Assembly (NCBI GenBank): GCA_040954595.2
Contig: CM082592.2
Coordinates: 3,720,001 to 3,784,000, forward strand
Direction of reading: 5' to 3'
DNA length: 64,000 nt
From: Balanoglossus misakiensis
Lineage: Eukaryota > Hemichordata
Within the stretch, counting starts at the first letter, position 1. Each line of letters starts with the position of its first letter. Positions 61,290 through 64,000 of this stretch are shown here, piece by piece. The notes below the pieces were generated by a model that was not told the DNA's origin, did no database searches, and saw only the letters and a program-made list of their open reading frames with translations. Both the position numbers and the translations under genes were made by a program.

Positions 61290-64000
61290 TTTCGGTCGTC
61301 AGTCGACGAGAGAACCGCCAAGAAAAGCGCGGGCGAACGACACCCGAAAGGAACCGACGCGATATTTTGACAGACTGCGTGTATAAAGCGACAACACACT
61401 ATAGACACCCGACTCGACGACTCCCAGGTAGTAAAATACACAGTCCAGTATGCAGGTCACGTGACCGGAGACACGGGGGATTCTCTGTACACGGCCAAAC
61501 AATAGTCGGTGATTTGTTTGTTGTGTATTGACAAATGTGCGAGTTTAAACCGTGTACCTGGCTCACTCCCGTCGATCGCGGTCCTGCTCCAAACGCTGCT
61601 GTGTCAGTCTGACCACGAAACACAGCTCCGCCGCGAGCTTTTACAATCTCCAATGTTGATATCGTTACATGACAAGTGTTGGAATGTTTCACAGCCATAC
61701 GTCCTTGCGCACCTTGGGCTCGTACCATATGGTGGCGCCATTCTACCAAGATCTGACAAAAGTTACGCAGCTTCCGGTCATATGCAAAGCTTTCCGAGGG
61801 TATCGTCCTTCGAAATGACCCTAATGTCGTCAGCGATTTCCCACCTACCTCTATATGTCTATTGAAACTCAGGGGCAAAGAGTCTGCAAGTTTCCTCTAA
61901 TATAATGTGCCCATCCGTCCGCCTCTGTTAGAGGCACCATAGACTGCTGGTGCACGTGTACCCGAAGTGACCCAAAAGCCACATCAGCTTAAGGTCATTC
62001 TTCTGGAAGTTGTTCGAGGCATCACAAATGATGGGGGGGGGGGGGGGGGGTACAATCTGGAAAAGGAACTCAAAACTGTGACATGACCTCTCATCCGTTT
62101 CCACATTGACTCGGTGCTCCGCGTGATCAATAATTTCTTGACCATTACACGCATATGGAAGTGATCAGGGGACCCGTTTCTCTGAATGCAATAGTATGCC
62201 ACTCTTCCTAAATATCTGAGTCATCAAGTTCGTTCCCAACGATTTCTATAATTTTTCTCTGACGGAACAATTGATATCTGACGTATAGCTTAAGACAAGA
62301 ATCCAGTGTCACCAAATTAATTTGTGAAGCCAGAAGGACTAAATATCACGGAGTTATAGAAAATTTTATCCGATATTTTTAAAAGAAGAGACTAGAATCC
62401 TATCTTCAATCCCCAGTCATACTAATGTAGAGTTTCTACTACCCCCTAGTATTAGAATGGGCGCTTTAAAAATCACAATGACGTCTACACATTTACAAGA
62501 CCCCATAATCTTAATATGATCATACAAACAGGCGACTGTCCGCTTTTTACGATTCTGTCGAGATGTCTCTCATTTGCTTTCCATGTCAATTTGACCAAGT
62601 TGACATTTCAGTCACCGTGACACAATTTCCATTGTAGATATGTTCGCCATTGTGACTCCGATCATCCCCATCTAATCTCTGAAATGTTTACTCATCGCTC
62701 TGGGGTCAAGGGTGCGCGATGTAACAACGGGATGCGTGACAGATCATCGCGGGGATATTGGCGTTGTTACCAGTCAGCGCTGCGCCAAACCGTCGCATGG
62801 GGACCGCAGCGATGCAAATATGTCAATACGCATGATGGCAAACACCAAGTTCAAGTGGATAGTATTGACAGATACAACAAACTGTTTAGTGTGAAGTTTA
62901 GAACTACCAGCTGCAGACTGTCTGACTTACACGCATTGTAGAATGAAACATTGTTCGTAAATATGAACACAGACAGTGGATATGAACAAGACGGCTGCTC
63001 GGTTCAGTCAGAGATCATTTGGTAGTGTTTTACCCACTGCATGTGAAATTCAAGTTCATTGGTCATGAGAAGACTTGTAGATCAAGGACGAGTATTTTCT
63101 GAAGCCAATGGGTCACTGTTGTATGCAAATCACCCTATAGTCTTTCTTCCAACGAATTGAACGAATCTGTCACCACATAAAAGGAAATATGTCTATTGGG
63201 GAGAACTCCGATGGATCAACAGTCGTCATAAAACAAGGAAGCGAAAGTTGCTGTTAAACTTTCGAGAAGTTATGAATGATATTTTTTTTTAATATACACA
63301 GAAAACAGGAAACTGTGGTAATCTAAAGCCGACATTTCTTATTTGTTCAAATGTAATCAAGGTCACCGATCCATATTTATTTCCGTACATGTTTTAAAGA
63401 TTTTCTGGAATAACAGCGGTACTTTCTTTTCATTTAAGTCTGTCCCACAAGAAAGCTAAAAAAAATCCCACATGTTTAACCAAGAACTTCGGAGGTATAC
63501 ACTGATAGTGGACAGACACATAGGTAAAGATAGCTGAGGGTTTAGGGTAACATAATGCAATTTATTTTATTGATAATAATCAACCAATAACTGATAAAAT
63601 ATTAGTAAGCATGCCATATAATCCCTGTGATCAATTGGTCAATACACGATTTCCCATTCCATCTTTCAGCGTAGCCTGAGAGGGCGCCGCGTATAATATC
63701 TTCATTTGGTGTAGCCCCTCCAGAGGGCGCCGCGCATATCTTCATTTGGAACGCGTTTATTATTTATACATTATAGGATTTATCATATATTCATTCATTG
63801 TAGCCTCTCTTTCAATTGTTTAATTCACTTGAATTTGAACATAGTGTTCCACGAATTTGTTTCTTTGAAGCCTATTTTGGCGTGCATGACAATTGACGTC
63901 TGGTTTAATACGTTTACTTTAACGAACGGGATTTCTCCAGCCTCGTGTAGGATTTGGGCCAACTTAGCTGTCAGAATGGTGGCAAAGCCCCGACGTTGGT
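61290..64000. other. Upstream region of the GAS2-like gene
   Basis: CpG-rich sequence just upstream (to about 61.6 kb) is likely promoter. Beyond it are a poly-G run at 62033-62050, a 40-bp tandem dimer at about 63671-63750 and no supported gene. Frames here, including one at 61399-61878, look spurious. Confidence 0.5.
63671..63750. repeat. 40-bp tandem dimer
   Basis: Two units ('gtagcc...gagggcgccgcg...atcttcatttgg') lie side by side with a few differences. The 'gagggcgccg' core also occurs in other parts of the window, as in a short host repeat family. Confidence 0.75.

Noticed and set aside
61399-61878. 159-codon frame upstream of the GAS2-like gene
   Set aside because: Lies in CpG-rich promoter sequence, with no domain and an overlapping antisense frame.

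Overview
The window is animal nuclear DNA in two parts. Positions 1 to about 34.9 kb (possibly to 37.7 kb) are compact and virus-like: genes lie on both strands, often as divergent pairs 60-95 bp apart, and most have no recognisable cellular relative. Positions from about 38 kb to 64 kb are ordinary metazoan DNA: sparse, rich in microsatellites, and holding three well-supported exons of a GAS2-like gene (calponin-homology exon at 60.66-61.29 kb, two GAR-domain exons at 45.05-45.72 kb, minus strand). The host is probably a marine invertebrate. Amphioxus or a mollusc would fit known reports of herpes-like DNA in such genomes, but the sequence does not decide this.

The viral assignment rests mainly on a herpesvirus-type terminase ATPase fragment (31.46-32.60 kb). 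A possible portal-like protein (15.73-17.21 kb), a PD-(D/E)XK nuclease (11.92-12.74 kb), a large RING/C2H2 protein (6.81-10.75 kb) and many membrane proteins support it. The best description is an endogenous, herpesvirus-like (malacoherpesvirus-like) element cut by the left edge of the window. No polymerase, major capsid protein or helicase was recognised. Decay or domestication is suggested by a retrotransposon fragment between two viral genes (about 22.92-23.21 kb), a membrane glycoprotein whose signal peptide lies in another frame (27.5-27.7 kb), partial gene copies (24.96-25.13 and 29.65-29.73 kb), and a terminase without a recognisable nuclease half.

Layout: 0-2 kb, spliced DUF4419 gene; 2-6 kb, membrane and unknown genes; 6.8-10.8 kb, RING protein with four 135-bp internal repeats; 11-13 kb, membrane protein, nuclease and a 68-bp CRE-like repeat array; 13-22 kb, tegument/capsid-like unknowns, the portal candidate, a small secreted or GPI-anchored protein and acidic proteins; 22-26 kb, membrane proteins, a coiled-coil protein, four 135-bp repeats with polyadenylation signals on both strands, and a Cys-rich protein; 26.6-29.1 kb, glycoprotein and tegument-like proteins; 29.9 kb, a three-finger A20-type protein; 30.5-32.6 kb, membrane protein and terminase; 32.7-37.7 kb, two related spliced genes with phase-0 introns and a 60-nt first exon.

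If the genes act together, the set combines packaging (terminase, portal candidate), DNA processing (nuclease), ubiquitin-linked host control (RING and A20-type proteins) and a group of membrane or envelope proteins. These roles come from domain recognition by eye only; no database search was possible.
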